Source: CAVZCC01 sp963773765
GTDB taxonomy: Bacteria > Actinomycetota > Acidimicrobiia > Acidimicrobiales > Microtrichaceae
DNA: 64,000 nt
Reading direction: 5' to 3'
Assembly: GCA_963773765.1 (NCBI GenBank)
Contig: CAVZCC010000001.1
Coordinates: 1,302,001-1,366,000 of the forward strand
Both the position numbers and the translations under genes were made by a program. This document shows positions 53,445 through 62,169 of this stretch, piece after piece. Each line of letters starts with the position of its first letter. Within the stretch, counting starts at the first letter, position 1. Under the pieces are notes generated by a model. That model was not told where the DNA came from, did no database searches, and saw only the letters and a list, made by a program, of their open reading frames with translations.

Positions 53445-54379
53445 CCCCGGGCCCACCGGGAACGTCCCCGGGCCCCGTGCGCATCGCCCTGGCCACCGCC
53501 CGCTCGGCGTGGCGGGAGGACGAGGACGCGGCGCTGGCCCAGGGTGCGCTCGACGCGGCCGGGGCCGACGCCTCGCCCCAGGTGTGGGACGACCCGGAGG
53601 TGGACTGGGGCGGATTCGACCTGGTGGTGGTCCGCTCCACGTGGGACTACGTGCCCCGCCGCCGGGAGTACCTGGCGTGGGCCGACCGGGTGGCGGGCGT
53701 GACCACGCTGGCCAACCCGGCCGACGTGCTGCGCTGGAACACCGACAAGCGGTACCTGGCCGACCTGGCCGCGGCAGGCGTCCCGGTGGTCCCCACGTCG
53801 TTCCTGGCTCCGGGTGCGGGGCCGGAGGAGGTGCTGGCGGCCCTGCCCCACGACGGTGAGTTCGTGGTGAAGCCCACCGTGTCGGCCGGGTCCAAGGACA
53901 CCACCCGCTACGCCGCCGGGGACCTGGGTGCCGCGTCGTCCCACGCCGGGAGACTGCTGGGCGACGGCCGCCACGTCATGGTCCAGCCCTACCTGGGGGC
54001 GGTGGACACCCACGGGGAGACCGGCATGGTGTTCGTGGGCGGCCGGTTCAGCCATGCGTTCCGCAAGGGACCGCTGCTGGAGGTGGGGGGCGGTCCGGTG
54101 TCCGGGCTGTACGCCCGGGAGGCCATCGACGTCCGCACCGCGTCGGCGGCGGAGCTGGCCCTGGCCCGGCACGTGCTGGACGCGACCGGGGCCCACCTCG
54201 GGGTCGGGCTGCTGTACGCCCGGGTGGACGTCCTGCCTGGCCCGGACGGCGCCCCGGTGTTGCTGGAACTGGAGCTGACCGAGCCGTCGTTCTTCCTGGC
54301 GACCGATCCGGCCGCACCGGAACGCATGGCCGCGGCGTTCGTGGCGGCCGCGGAACGGGCCCGGACCGGGCCGACCTGA
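53441..54379 (+). CDS. ATP-grasp ligase (DcsG-like)
   Basis: 312 residues from GTG 53441. The N-terminal lobe is VRIALATARSAWREDEDAAL, DLVVVRSTWDYVPRRREYLA and TLANPADVLRWNTDKRYLAD. The ATP-binding lobe has GEFVVKPTVSAGSKDTTRYA and HVMVQPYLGAVDTHGETGMV, and the metal-binding end has LLELELTEPSFFLATDP (the E-x-N site reads E-x-T here). This is the subfamily that includes the D-cycloserine cyclising ligase DcsG and many uncharacterised relatives joining a carboxylate to a nucleophile. The substrate is unknown. Coupled to the CMD-like gene. Confidence 0.8.
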   Translation: MTPGPPGTSPGPVRIALATARSAWREDEDAALAQGALDAAGADASPQVWDDPEVDWGGFDLVVVRSTWDYVPRRREYLAWADRVAGVTTLANPADVLRWNTDKRYLADLAAAGVPVVPTSFLAPGAGPEEVLAALPHDGEFVVKPTVSAGSKDTTRYAAGDLGAASSHAGRLLGDGRHVMVQPYLGAVDTHGETGMVFVGGRFSHAFRKGPLLEVGGGPVSGLYAREAIDVRTASAAELALARHVLDATGAHLGVGLLYARVDVLPGPDGAPVLLELELTEPSFFLATDPAAPERMAAAFVAAAERARTGPT

Positions 54380-54393
54380 CGGGCCGGAGCCGG

Positions 54394-55104
54394 TCAGGCC
54401 TCCGGTTCGGCCACGATCAGGAACTCCACCACTCCGTTGTCCCGCACCGACAGGCCGGGCGGACTGGGCGTCTCGATGCCGTAGTCGGCGAACACCACCG
54501 GGATGGTGCCCAGGACCTGCACCTGGGTCCCCGCCCGCTTCACCTCCACGGTGAAGGACACGTCCTGGGTGACGCCCCGCAGGGTGAGCCTGCCCGAGGC
54601 CGGTACCTCGGCCACCTCGCCGTCGGCCGGGACGGCGTCCAGCGTGATGGGGTCCCCGGCGAACGACGCGGTCGGGAACTCCTCGGCGTTCATGATCGAG
54701 CTGCGGAACCGGCCGTCGCGCTGGCCCGAGTCGGACGTGATCGAGGCGACGTCGACGGTGAAGGTCACGTCGGACACGGTGGTGCCGGCGACGGTGAAGC
54801 CACCGGTGACCTGGTCGGTCCGGCCCACCGCCTCGATGTTGGCCGCCCCGCCCAGGCGGTCCTCCAGCACCCGGTACCCGGCCTGGGACCCGGTGGTGGC
54901 GACCCAGGCGCCGTCCAGCGTGGCCGGCGCGTCGGCGACGGCCGCGGTCGTCGTGGGCCCGCGGTCGGTGGTGGTGGTGGCATCGTCGAAGCTGAGCTCC
55001 TCCGGCCCGGACCCGCCGACCAGGAACACCGCGGCCAGGCCCGCTCCCGCCAGCACGACCAGGACGGCGGCCACGCCGATGACGACCTTGGTGTTGCGAG
55101 CCAT
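54394..55104 (-). CDS. YceI-like protein, membrane-anchored
   Basis: 236 residues. It has an N-terminal TM anchor (VVIGVAAVLVVLAGAGLAAV), a Thr-rich linker, then the lipocalin-like YceI domain: GAWVATTGSQAGYRVLEDRL, VTFTVDVASITSDSGQRDGR, FRSSIMNAEEFPTASFAG, GRLTLRGVTQDVSFTVEVKR and VVFADYGIETPSPPG. YceI proteins bind isoprenoid-like or amphiphilic ligands in the periplasm or outside the membrane. Third gene of a minus-strand set behind the CopC-CopD fusion, 49 nt from the preceding gene. Confidence 0.87.
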   Translation of the reverse strand: MARNTKVVIGVAAVLVVLAGAGLAAVFLVGGSGPEELSFDDATTTTDRGPTTTAAVADAPATLDGAWVATTGSQAGYRVLEDRLGGAANIEAVGRTDQVTGGFTVAGTTVSDVTFTVDVASITSDSGQRDGRFRSSIMNAEEFPTASFAGDPITLDAVPADGEVAEVPASGRLTLRGVTQDVSFTVEVKRAGTQVQVLGTIPVVFADYGIETPSPPGLSVRDNGVVEFLIVAEPEA

Positions 55105-55153
55105 GACCGGGCACCCCCTCGCGCCGGCCGGGGCGGCCGACGGTGCCGAACTT

Positions 55154-55816
55154 CTAGTCGATGGATCCCACCCGGCGGCCGCGGGCCACGAACACCGCCC
55201 CCAGGCCCACGGCGATGACCACGGCGATGCCACCCAGGACCCAGAGCCACGGGCTGCCGCCACCATCGTCCTCGGCCGCGGCCGGTTCGGAGGTGATCTC
55301 GGGGACGCCGCCGGGAACCTCGTCGGTCGTGGTGGTGGCCTGGTCGATGGCCGGGACGGCGGAGGTGGCCGCGGTGCCGCCGCCCTCCACGGTGGCCTGG
55401 GGGCCACCGCTGATCTCCTGTGTGAGCGACACCTCCGCGGCGGGGGTCACCGAGGTGACCCGCAGGCTCCAGGTGCCGGACGCCGGGAAGGTGACCGGGG
55501 CCGCGTACTCCCCCTCGGTGGATGCGGGCTGCAGGGTGACCGGGGTCAACGACGCCCCGGCGCCGTTGTCGCCGGCCACCGTCACGGTGGCGTCCTTCAC
55601 CGGGTCGTCGTCGTTCTCGTAGGTCAGGCGGACGGTGATGGTGGCGGTGGAGCCGTCCGCGGTGGCGGAGATGACCTCGAGCGTTCCGTCGTCACCGTGG
55701 GCCGACGCGGACGACGGCAGGAACGCCAGCACGACGGCCGCGGCCAGCGCCAGGCCCATCATGGCCACGGACGGGCGGGGCCTGGCCCACCCGGGGGAAC
55801 CGTTCCTGGTCGTCAT
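55154..55816 (-). CDS. Exported protein of copper module (signal peptide, beta domain, C-terminal TM)
   Basis: 220 residues from ATG 55816. The signal peptide ends PSSASAHGDDG, leaving a His near the mature N-terminus, then an Ig-like domain (ATITVRLTYENDDDPVKDAT, EYAAPVTFPASGTWSLRVTS), a Thr/Pro linker and a C-terminal TM (WLWVLGGIAVVIAVGLGAVF) with a basic tail. This resembles FixH/CopC-associated exported proteins. ATG 55816 overlaps the stop of the CopC-CopD gene (ATGA). The location suggests copper handling at the membrane surface, which is inference. Confidence 0.65.
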   Translation of the reverse strand: MTTRNGSPGWARPRPSVAMMGLALAAAVVLAFLPSSASAHGDDGTLEVISATADGSTATITVRLTYENDDDPVKDATVTVAGDNGAGASLTPVTLQPASTEGEYAAPVTFPASGTWSLRVTSVTPAAEVSLTQEISGGPQATVEGGGTAATSAVPAIDQATTTTDEVPGGVPEITSEPAAAEDDGGGSPWLWVLGGIAVVIAVGLGAVFVARGRRVGSID

Positions 55817-57432
55817 CTGATCGGCACCTCGAAGTCGGTCGTGGCCGGGTTCCCCCGACTCACGATGGTCACCTGGAATGTCCACGTCCCCGGGGTGAGC
55901 TGCACACCGTTCGCCACGCTGTGGCTGGCCGTGACCGGGGTGAGCGGAACCTTACGAGGCTCCACCTCACCGGACGACACCAGCAACTCAGCGGCGTCCA
56001 CCGAGGCCAGTGAGCCGTCCCGGGACAGGTAGTAGAGGTGGACCTCGTTCGGGCCCGACCGGGCGGGCGCCACGTCGATGCGCACCGTCGTGTCACCGGC
56101 CTGGCGGACCAGCTTGACGGGGTCGCTCACGGTCTCCCGGCCGGGGGGTGTGGCGACCAGGACCGCGGTCAGGGCCAGCACCGCCACGCCGATGAGCGCC
56201 TCCATCCGCAGGCCGCGGGCGAAGCCCACCAGCGAACGGGCGGTGTCGGCCAGCCACCGGCGGTGGACCAGCCCCATGGCCAGCATCACGGCCGCGCCCA
56301 CCGCCTTGGCCAGCACCAACCGCCCGTGGTCGGTCTCCAGCAGTGCGGCCAGGGAGCCCTCCTGCAGCCAGGCGTTGAGCATCCCGGAGATGATCGTGAC
56401 CGGGGCCGCCACCACGGCCAGGGCGCTGAACCTGACCGCCCGGGACCGGGAGCCGTCCCAGGTCAGTGCCAGCACGCCCAGCGCGCCGACCCAGGCCGCG
56501 GCGGCCAGGACGTGGACGATGTCGGAGGACACGGCCACGGCGGCGGGCGACACCGTGCTGGCGTGGCCCCCGAACGACGGGAGCGCCAGGGTGGCGAGGA
56601 TCGCCACCCCGGCCAGCACCGGGACCCGGCGCAGCAGCGGTCCGCCCGCCACCGCGACCAGCAGGACGAGCGCGACCGCCACCCGGAGGCCCGCCACCTG
56701 CCCGGCCCGGCCGGAACCCACCAGGTCCGCCACGGTCGGCAGCGACTCGGAAACGGCCCGGCCCGACAGGTCCGCCGCGCTGCCGAGCAGCGCCAGGCCC
56801 GTCCCGAACAGGGTGGCGACGGCCCCCGGCAGCAACAGCCGGCGGGACGCCGCCAGGCCCCCGGTCCACCCGCCGTCCCTGCCCCGGTCCACCACCAGCG
56901 CCATGGCCAGGACGCCGCCGACGAGCAGCGAGCCGGCCAGGGCGATCCACCGACCGAGCGCCCCGAGCACCCGGGCCACCTGCTCACCGCCCGCCTCCAC
57001 CGTCATCGAACCCGTCCGGCGCTCCACGTGGTACACGAACGAACCCGTGATGACATGGCCGTCGTCGCTCAGGACCCGGTAGGAGATGGTGTAGGTCCCC
57101 GCCGGGCCGCGGTCCACCTCCTGGGCCACCTCCCTGCCGCCGGCCCCGCTGTCCGGTGCACCCCGGTCCACCCGCCGGCCCTCGGGATCCAGGACGGTGA
57201 CCCCGCCCGTGTCCACCGCCACCGGCTGGTCGAACGTGAGCTCCACCCGCTCCGGAGCGCCGGGCACCACCTCGTCGTTCGCCGGCGTGCTGGCGATCAG
57301 GGTCGCGTGGGCGTCCGCCACCCCGGACAGGGGTCCCGCCGTCGCCACGAGCCCCACCATCACCAGCCCCACCATCACCAGCCGGGACCGCGACCATCGG
57401 CGCAGCGCTGCGGCGGCAGGTCGGGCGGGCAC
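55813..57432 (-). CDS. CopC-CopD fusion copper transport protein
   Basis: 539 residues from GTG 57432. The signal peptide ends GVADA, followed by the CopC domain: HATLIASTPANDEVVPGAPE with an N-terminal copper-ligand His, PVAVDTGGVTVLDPEG and YRVLSDDGHVITGSFVYHV with the distal His ligand. About eight TM segments of CopD follow (about 150-440) with SFGGHASTVSPAAVAVSSDI and HVLAAAAWVGALGVLAL, containing conserved His. A C-terminal exported beta domain (SGPNEVHLYYLSRDGSLASV...GTWTFQVTIVSRG) resembles YtkA. Predicted role: copper binding and import or delivery. It heads a three-gene minus-strand operon. Confidence 0.87.
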   Translation of the reverse strand: MPARPAAAALRRWSRSRLVMVGLVMVGLVATAGPLSGVADAHATLIASTPANDEVVPGAPERVELTFDQPVAVDTGGVTVLDPEGRRVDRGAPDSGAGGREVAQEVDRGPAGTYTISYRVLSDDGHVITGSFVYHVERRTGSMTVEAGGEQVARVLGALGRWIALAGSLLVGGVLAMALVVDRGRDGGWTGGLAASRRLLLPGAVATLFGTGLALLGSAADLSGRAVSESLPTVADLVGSGRAGQVAGLRVAVALVLLVAVAGGPLLRRVPVLAGVAILATLALPSFGGHASTVSPAAVAVSSDIVHVLAAAAWVGALGVLALTWDGSRSRAVRFSALAVVAAPVTIISGMLNAWLQEGSLAALLETDHGRLVLAKAVGAAVMLAMGLVHRRWLADTARSLVGFARGLRMEALIGVAVLALTAVLVATPPGRETVSDPVKLVRQAGDTTVRIDVAPARSGPNEVHLYYLSRDGSLASVDAAELLVSSGEVEPRKVPLTPVTASHSVANGVQLTPGTWTFQVTIVSRGNPATTDFEVPIR

Positions 57433-57541
57433 CGCCCGATGGTACCGACGGCACCCCCGTCGGCCGGAACCGGCCGCCCCGGGCCGGCGTCGACACCCCC
57501 GCTAGTGTCACCGCCGGCCGACGCACCTGACGGGGGACCAC

Positions 57542-58384
57542 ATGAGCGATGCACCGACCACCGACGAGACCGATGACAGCGTGCTGTACCAGGTCGACGG
57601 CGGTGTGGCCCGCGTGACCATCAACGCCGCGGATGCCGGCAACTCCCTGACCGCGGACATGCGGGACCGCATCACCGAGCTCATGGAGTGGGCCTCGGCC
57701 GACCACGGCGTCCGCGCCGTGGTGCTGACCGGGGCCGGCGGACGCCACTTCTGCACCGGTGCCAACCTGGGCGGACCACAGAAGCCCACCCCGCCACGGC
57801 CCGAGGGCGCCCCCGACCGCCTGCTCGGCGACGCGGCCCGGATGATCCGCCGCGGCTGGCAGCGCCTGGTCGGCTCCATCCTCGACTCCGAGAAGCCCGT
57901 CGTCGCCGCGGTCAACGGCACCGCGGCGGGGGGCGGCGCCCACCTGGTGCTGGCGTGCGACCTGGTCGTCATGGCCGACAACGCCAAGCTGGTGGAGGTG
58001 TTCGTCCGCCGCGGGATCCTGCCCGACGCCGGCGGCGCCTACCTGCTGCCCCGCATCGTCGGACCCCAGGTCACCAAGGAGCTCATGTTCCTGGGCGACG
58101 ACGTCCCGGCCGAGCGCTGCCTGCAGCTGGGCATCGCCAACCGGGTGGTCCCGGCCACGGACCTGGCCCCGACGGTGGACGAGCTGACCGGACGCCTGGC
58201 CCAGGCGCCCACCAAGGCCCTGGGGCTGACCAAGTGGCTGGTGAACCGCTCGTTCGAGTCCAGCCGCCACACCGCGTTCGAGGAGGAGGCCGCGGCCCAG
58301 GAGCTGCTCACCGCGTCGCTGGACTTCGGCGAGGGCATGCAGGCCTTCCGGGAGCGCCGCTCCCCCGAGTTCCGGGGCTACTGA
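57542..58384 (+). CDS. Enoyl-CoA hydratase/isomerase family protein
   Basis: 280 residues from ATG 57542, with a GGGGGA site ahead. Crotonase-fold signatures: HFCTGANLGG (first oxyanion strand), KPVVAAVNGTAAGGGAHLVL (oxyanion Gly), LACDLVVMADNAKLVEVFVR and RGILPDAGGAYLLPRIVG. At the position of the second catalytic Glu there is an Asp (LPDAGG), as in several family branches. It would act on an enoyl-CoA of beta-oxidation or an isomer; the exact reaction is unassigned. Divergent from the CopC-CopD gene. Confidence 0.85.
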   Translation: MSDAPTTDETDDSVLYQVDGGVARVTINAADAGNSLTADMRDRITELMEWASADHGVRAVVLTGAGGRHFCTGANLGGPQKPTPPRPEGAPDRLLGDAARMIRRGWQRLVGSILDSEKPVVAAVNGTAAGGGAHLVLACDLVVMADNAKLVEVFVRRGILPDAGGAYLLPRIVGPQVTKELMFLGDDVPAERCLQLGIANRVVPATDLAPTVDELTGRLAQAPTKALGLTKWLVNRSFESSRHTAFEEEAAAQELLTASLDFGEGMQAFRERRSPEFRGY

Positions 58385-58405
58385 CGCTCCGGGTGGTGCC
58401 GGCGG

Positions 58406-59383
58406 TCAGGCGCCGCAGGTCGGGACGTCCAGCTCCTCGGCCAGTGGGGTGATCTGCTGGGTGATGCTGTCGATCTCGGTCGACGCCGCGTCCAGGGCTG
58501 CGGTGTCGCCCGACGCCACGGCGTTGCGGAACGTGTCGGTCGCGTCCTGGAACTGCACGAAGAGGTCATAGAGGGCCCGGGCCTGCGTGGCGTCGCCGTC
58601 CGGCGGACCGATCCGGTCCCACTCGGCCACCAGCTCGGTGGCGAAGGCGTTCAGGTCGTCGGCCAGGGCCTGGGCCTCCTCCATGGACTGCGGCGTGGTC
58701 TCACCGATGCCGGCGTACTTCTCCGTCAGGCGGGCGCAGGCCGCGTCGGTCTCGGCACTCCACTCCTCGAAGGCCAGGTTGCCGGCCACCACCTCGGTCG
58801 TGGTCGTGGTCGGGTCGTCCGACAGGGTGTCCTCGGTGGTGGAGTCGTCCTCGGAGTAGCACTGGTCCAGGCCCAGCTTCTTGGCCGTGGCGTCCTTCTT
58901 GGCGTTCGTGTCGTCCAGGTCGGAGATGGCTGCCTCCACCCCGTCGGCGTCCTCCGCCTTGGCCGCGGTGACCAGCGGCGAGAAGTCGCTGACGTAGGAG
59001 CGGAACTGGTCCACGAAGAGCGCGGCCTCCTTGGCCTGCTCGTCGGGCGTCCCCACGGCCTCCACGTCGTCGATGAAGGTGTTGGTGCGCTTCTTGGTCT
59101 TGACCGCCAGTTCCTCCAGCCCGGCGTAGTCGTCCTCGCCGGACGGGCTGTCGTAGCCGCGGACCTCCTCGCGGGCCGCGTTGCACAGGTCGTTGACCTT
59201 CTCCTGCCAGGTGTCGAAGGACACGGTCTTCGTGTCCTCGGTGTCCTTGGACGAGTCCTCCGACGACCCTCCGCAGGCGGACGCGGTCATGGCCACCGCG
59301 GCCAGGGCGACCAGGGCCAACCGGAGCAGGTGTGGTCGGGACAGGGACCGGGACGGACCCGTTCGGGGGGTGCGGGTGGTCAT
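58406..59383 (-). CDS. Lipoprotein with two tandem Cys-containing helical repeats
   Basis: 325 residues from ATG 59383. The lipobox is MTASAC at the end of the signal peptide (LALVALAAVA). Two similar halves follow: FDTWQEKVNDLCNAAREEV ... LGLDQCYSE and FEEWSAETDAACARLTEKYA ... LDVPTCGA. Each is helical, with one Cys at the start and one at the end, so each probably closes with a disulfide. A Thr/Asp linker (TTEDTLSDDPTTTTTEV) joins them. Function unknown; an exported, membrane-anchored helical bundle. The repeat suggests internal duplication. Confidence 0.75.
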   Translation of the reverse strand: MTTRTPRTGPSRSLSRPHLLRLALVALAAVAMTASACGGSSEDSSKDTEDTKTVSFDTWQEKVNDLCNAAREEVRGYDSPSGEDDYAGLEELAVKTKKRTNTFIDDVEAVGTPDEQAKEAALFVDQFRSYVSDFSPLVTAAKAEDADGVEAAISDLDDTNAKKDATAKKLGLDQCYSEDDSTTEDTLSDDPTTTTTEVVAGNLAFEEWSAETDAACARLTEKYAGIGETTPQSMEEAQALADDLNAFATELVAEWDRIGPPDGDATQARALYDLFVQFQDATDTFRNAVASGDTAALDAASTEIDSITQQITPLAEELDVPTCGA

Positions 59384-59764
59384 GGGGTGCTCACCTCGGG
59401 AGGAGATTCGGACGCGTTGCACCCTATCGGCGAGGTGGCGCGAACCCGACGGACCGGGACGCGGGCCCCGCAGGTCCGGGACCGGCGCGGTCGACCGCCC
59501 CCACGGCGCGGTCCCTGGCGGCCGAACCCGGTGGCGTACCGCTGACCGGGACCGCGTCCCGGCCGGCCGGCATGCTCATCCGTCGTTCGCGCTGACGGCG
59601 TCGTGCGAGCGGTCGATTCCGTTGTCGGCCCGGTCCCGCGACGTCCGCCGGACGGACCTGGTGAGGACGAATCCCCTGCGTCTGACGATGCGCCCGCGTG
59701 CTCCCGCAGTCAACCCCCCAAACCGATTTCGTGCGGCGGCCACGGGCGCGGGTAGACCAGCGCA
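59384..59764. other. Intergenic region without recognisable gene
   Basis: 381 bp between the divergent lipoprotein (minus) and enoyl-CoA hydratase (plus). Possible reading frames are short, start poorly and look like no known protein. The last 60 bp (CCCCCCAAACCGATTTCGTG) are relatively A/T-rich and are the likely promoter of the plus-strand gene. No tRNA, hairpin or repeat was seen. Confidence 0.5.
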
Positions 59765-60634
59765 ATGGCCACGACGAGCACCGCATCACCCGCCCCGCAC
59801 GAGACGATCACCGTCGACGTCGACGACCGCGGTGTCGCCACCGTCACCCTGGACCGGCCCGAGGTCCTCAACGCCTTCAACGGCCGCATGGTCCAGGAGC
59901 TGCACCAGCTGTGGCGGGCCTTCCGGCTGGACGACGCGGTCCGCTGCGTCGTGCTGACCGGCGCGGGCGAGCGGGCCTTCTGCACCGGCATCGACCGCAC
60001 GGAGCAGATCGACGACGGCTCCGGCGGGGCCCGCGCCGCGGACGACACCGGCCAGGACCGCATCGCCGGGTTCGGCTCCACGCCGTTCCACTTCGACGAC
60101 CCGGGCGAGCTCCTGGGACCCAAGACCAACGACCTGTGGAAGCCGGTGGTCGCCGCGGTCAACGGCATGGCGTGCGGCGGCGCCTTCTACCTGCTCGGTG
60201 AGTGCGACGTGCTCATCGCGGCCGACCACGCCACCTTCTTCGACCCCCACGTCACCTACGGCATGACCGCCACGTTCGAGCCGCTGCACCTGCTGCACAA
60301 GCTGCCCTTCGGCGAGCTGGTCCGCATGTCGCTGGTGGGCAACCACGAGCGCATCTCGGCGGCGCGGGCCCACCAGGTGGGCATGGTGTCCGACGTGGTG
60401 CCCGGGGCGGAGCTCCTGACCGCAGCACAGGACCTGGCCGGCATCATCGCGTCGGCCCCGCCGCTCGCGGTGCAGGGCACGCTGCGCTCGCTGTGGGCCG
60501 GCCTGGAGATGACCCGCAGCCAGGCCCTGGCGCAGGGCTGGGCCTTCATCGGCCTGGGCACCAGCCAGGAGTCCCTGGCCGAGGGCCAGCGGGCATTCGC
60601 CTCCGGCACCCGCATCACCCCCCGCATCCGCTGA
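59765..60634 (+). CDS. Enoyl-CoA hydratase/isomerase family protein (divergent)
   Basis: 289 residues from ATG 59765. Crotonase features are TVTLDRPEVLNAFNGRMVQE, AFCTGIDRTEQIDDGSG and WKPVVAAVNGMACGGAFYLL, followed by GECDVLIAADHATFFDPHVT. The usual GGG-x-E segment is CGGAFYLLGE and the second loop reads YGMTATFEPLHLLHKLP, so the standard catalytic Glu pair is not obvious. The activity may differ from hydration. It is not a copy of the 57542 gene: identity looks modest outside the core motifs. Convergent with the PLP enzyme. Confidence 0.8.
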   Translation: MATTSTASPAPHETITVDVDDRGVATVTLDRPEVLNAFNGRMVQELHQLWRAFRLDDAVRCVVLTGAGERAFCTGIDRTEQIDDGSGGARAADDTGQDRIAGFGSTPFHFDDPGELLGPKTNDLWKPVVAAVNGMACGGAFYLLGECDVLIAADHATFFDPHVTYGMTATFEPLHLLHKLPFGELVRMSLVGNHERISAARAHQVGMVSDVVPGAELLTAAQDLAGIIASAPPLAVQGTLRSLWAGLEMTRSQALAQGWAFIGLGTSQESLAEGQRAFASGTRITPRIR

Positions 60635-60639
60635 GGGCG

Positions 60640-60659
60640 GGACGGGCCCGGACCCGTCC
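60640..60659. terminator. Hairpin terminator between convergent genes
   Basis: GGACGGG and CCCGTCC make a perfect 7-bp stem around a 6-nt loop, 6 nt after the enoyl-CoA hydratase stop and ahead of the convergent stop at 60677. Confidence 0.55.
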
Positions 60660-60676
60660 TGGTCGGACCGCGCCGG

Positions 60677-62131
60677 TCAGACCTCGTAGAGGCCGTCGAC
60701 GTACTCGAGCAGGCCGCCGGCCACCAGGTCCTGCGTCTCCGCCATGGACGCCAGCCCGTAGACGGGGATCAGCCCCTCGCTCTGGCCCGGGTCGGCCCGA
60801 ACCGCGTCCACGCTGGCGGCCAGGTCGGCCAGGAACCGCTCGACCACGCCGGGCTGCGTGTGGCGCAGGGTGGTGCAGAGGTGCAGCGACTGCGGGTCGA
60901 GCAGCCCGTTGAGGCTCCAGCGCCGGTGCCCCATCTGCTCCAGCACGGCGAAGATGTTCACGTCCGGGTCGGTGGAGCGGATGGCCACGTTCCACAGCGG
61001 GTCGCCGATGACCTCCAGCCCGTCGATGCCGGCCACGCCGGCCTTCACCGAAGCGGCCGCCTCCAGGATGCGGGCCGTGGCGTCCAGGTAGCCCTGCCGC
61101 CCCATGGACACCAGGGCGGCCCAGCAGGCGGCGCTCAAGGCACCGGGCCGGGACCCGGCGAAGGTGGGCGAGTAGTACAGCCCACCGGACCAGGACGCGG
61201 TCGTGTAGTACTGCAGGTGGCGGAGCTCCGGCGTGCGGTAGAGCACCACGGAGGTGCCCTTGGCGGCGTAGCCGTACTTGTGGGTGTCGCAGCTCATGGA
61301 CGTCACGCCCGGCACCCGGAAGTCGAAGGGCGGCACGTCATGGCCCAACGCCTCCGCCCACGGCAGCACGAACCCGCCCAGGCACGCGTCGGTGTGGAAG
61401 CCGATCCCCCGCTCCGCCGCTGCGGCCGCCAGCTCCGCGATGGGGTCGATGAGCCCGGTCGGGAAGCAGGGGGCGGACCCCACCACCGCGACCGTGCGGT
61501 CGTCCATGGCCGCCACCATGGCCGCGACGTCGGCCCGCTGGTCGGCGCCGACGGGCACCTTGACGAGCTCCATGCCGAAGTACTGCGCCGCCTTCTCGAA
61601 CGCGGCATGGGCGCTGGTGGCGACGACGAGCTTGGGCTCCCTGATGCCGTTGAGCGCACCACGGTCCCGGTACACCTTCATGGCCAGCAGGATGGAGTCG
61701 GTGCCGCCGGAGGACACCGAGCCGCAGACGGTGGTCACGCCGTCGGGGCCGCCACCCAGCATGTCCGCGGTCATGGCCACGATCTCGGCCTCGAACTTGA
61801 TCACGCTGGGCCACAGGTCGGCGTGCAGCGGGTTGGCCTGGGAGTTGATGGTGTAGGCCTCGCTGAGGAACTCGATGTGGCCCGGGTCGCCGTGGTACAC
61901 GCTGCCGGAGGCGAAGCCGTCGGACCAGCGCTCCTCCTCCTCGTCGCGCATGGCCCGCATCTCCGCCAGGATCGCGTCGCGGTCGCGGCCCCGGTCGGGG
62001 AAGCGGTCGTGGGACTCGAACCGGCCCCGGTACGGGTGCAGCGACGCCGCGGCCTCCGCCGCCGCGTCCAGGCCGCCGGCCCCCGTGCCTGCGTCCGGGC
62101 CTCCGGCCCCTGTGGTGCTGGTGTCAGCCAT
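60677..62131 (-). CDS. PLP-dependent lyase, sphingosine-1-phosphate-lyase/GAD-like
   Basis: 484 residues from ATG 62131. The group II decarboxylase fold shows INSQANPLHADLWPSVIKFE, VCGSVSSGGTDSILLAMKVY, ATSAHAAFEKAAQYFGMELV (His175 stacking on PLP), FHTDACLGGFVLPWAE (Asp248) and the Schiff-base Lys285 in MSCDTHKYGYAAKGTSVV. THKYGYA(A/P)KG and WSGGLYYSPTFAGSRPG are characteristic of S1P lyase relatives. Bacterial members cleave phosphorylated long-chain bases or decarboxylate amino acids. It lies 38 nt after an FGGY kinase in the same operon, hinting at kinase-then-lyase chemistry. Confidence 0.85.
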   Translation of the reverse strand: MADTSTTGAGGPDAGTGAGGLDAAAEAAASLHPYRGRFESHDRFPDRGRDRDAILAEMRAMRDEEEERWSDGFASGSVYHGDPGHIEFLSEAYTINSQANPLHADLWPSVIKFEAEIVAMTADMLGGGPDGVTTVCGSVSSGGTDSILLAMKVYRDRGALNGIREPKLVVATSAHAAFEKAAQYFGMELVKVPVGADQRADVAAMVAAMDDRTVAVVGSAPCFPTGLIDPIAELAAAAAERGIGFHTDACLGGFVLPWAEALGHDVPPFDFRVPGVTSMSCDTHKYGYAAKGTSVVLYRTPELRHLQYYTTASWSGGLYYSPTFAGSRPGALSAACWAALVSMGRQGYLDATARILEAAASVKAGVAGIDGLEVIGDPLWNVAIRSTDPDVNIFAVLEQMGHRRWSLNGLLDPQSLHLCTTLRHTQPGVVERFLADLAASVDAVRADPGQSEGLIPVYGLASMAETQDLVAGGLLEYVDGLYEV

Positions 62132-62169
62132 GCTGGTGCGCTCCCTCGGGCTCGCGGCCCGTCCGGTGG

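Noticed and set aside
59424..59789. A 121-codon minus-strand frame in the intergenic region
   Set aside because: Arg-rich, no ribosome site, overlaps the start of the plus-strand enoyl-CoA hydratase, and shows no domain.
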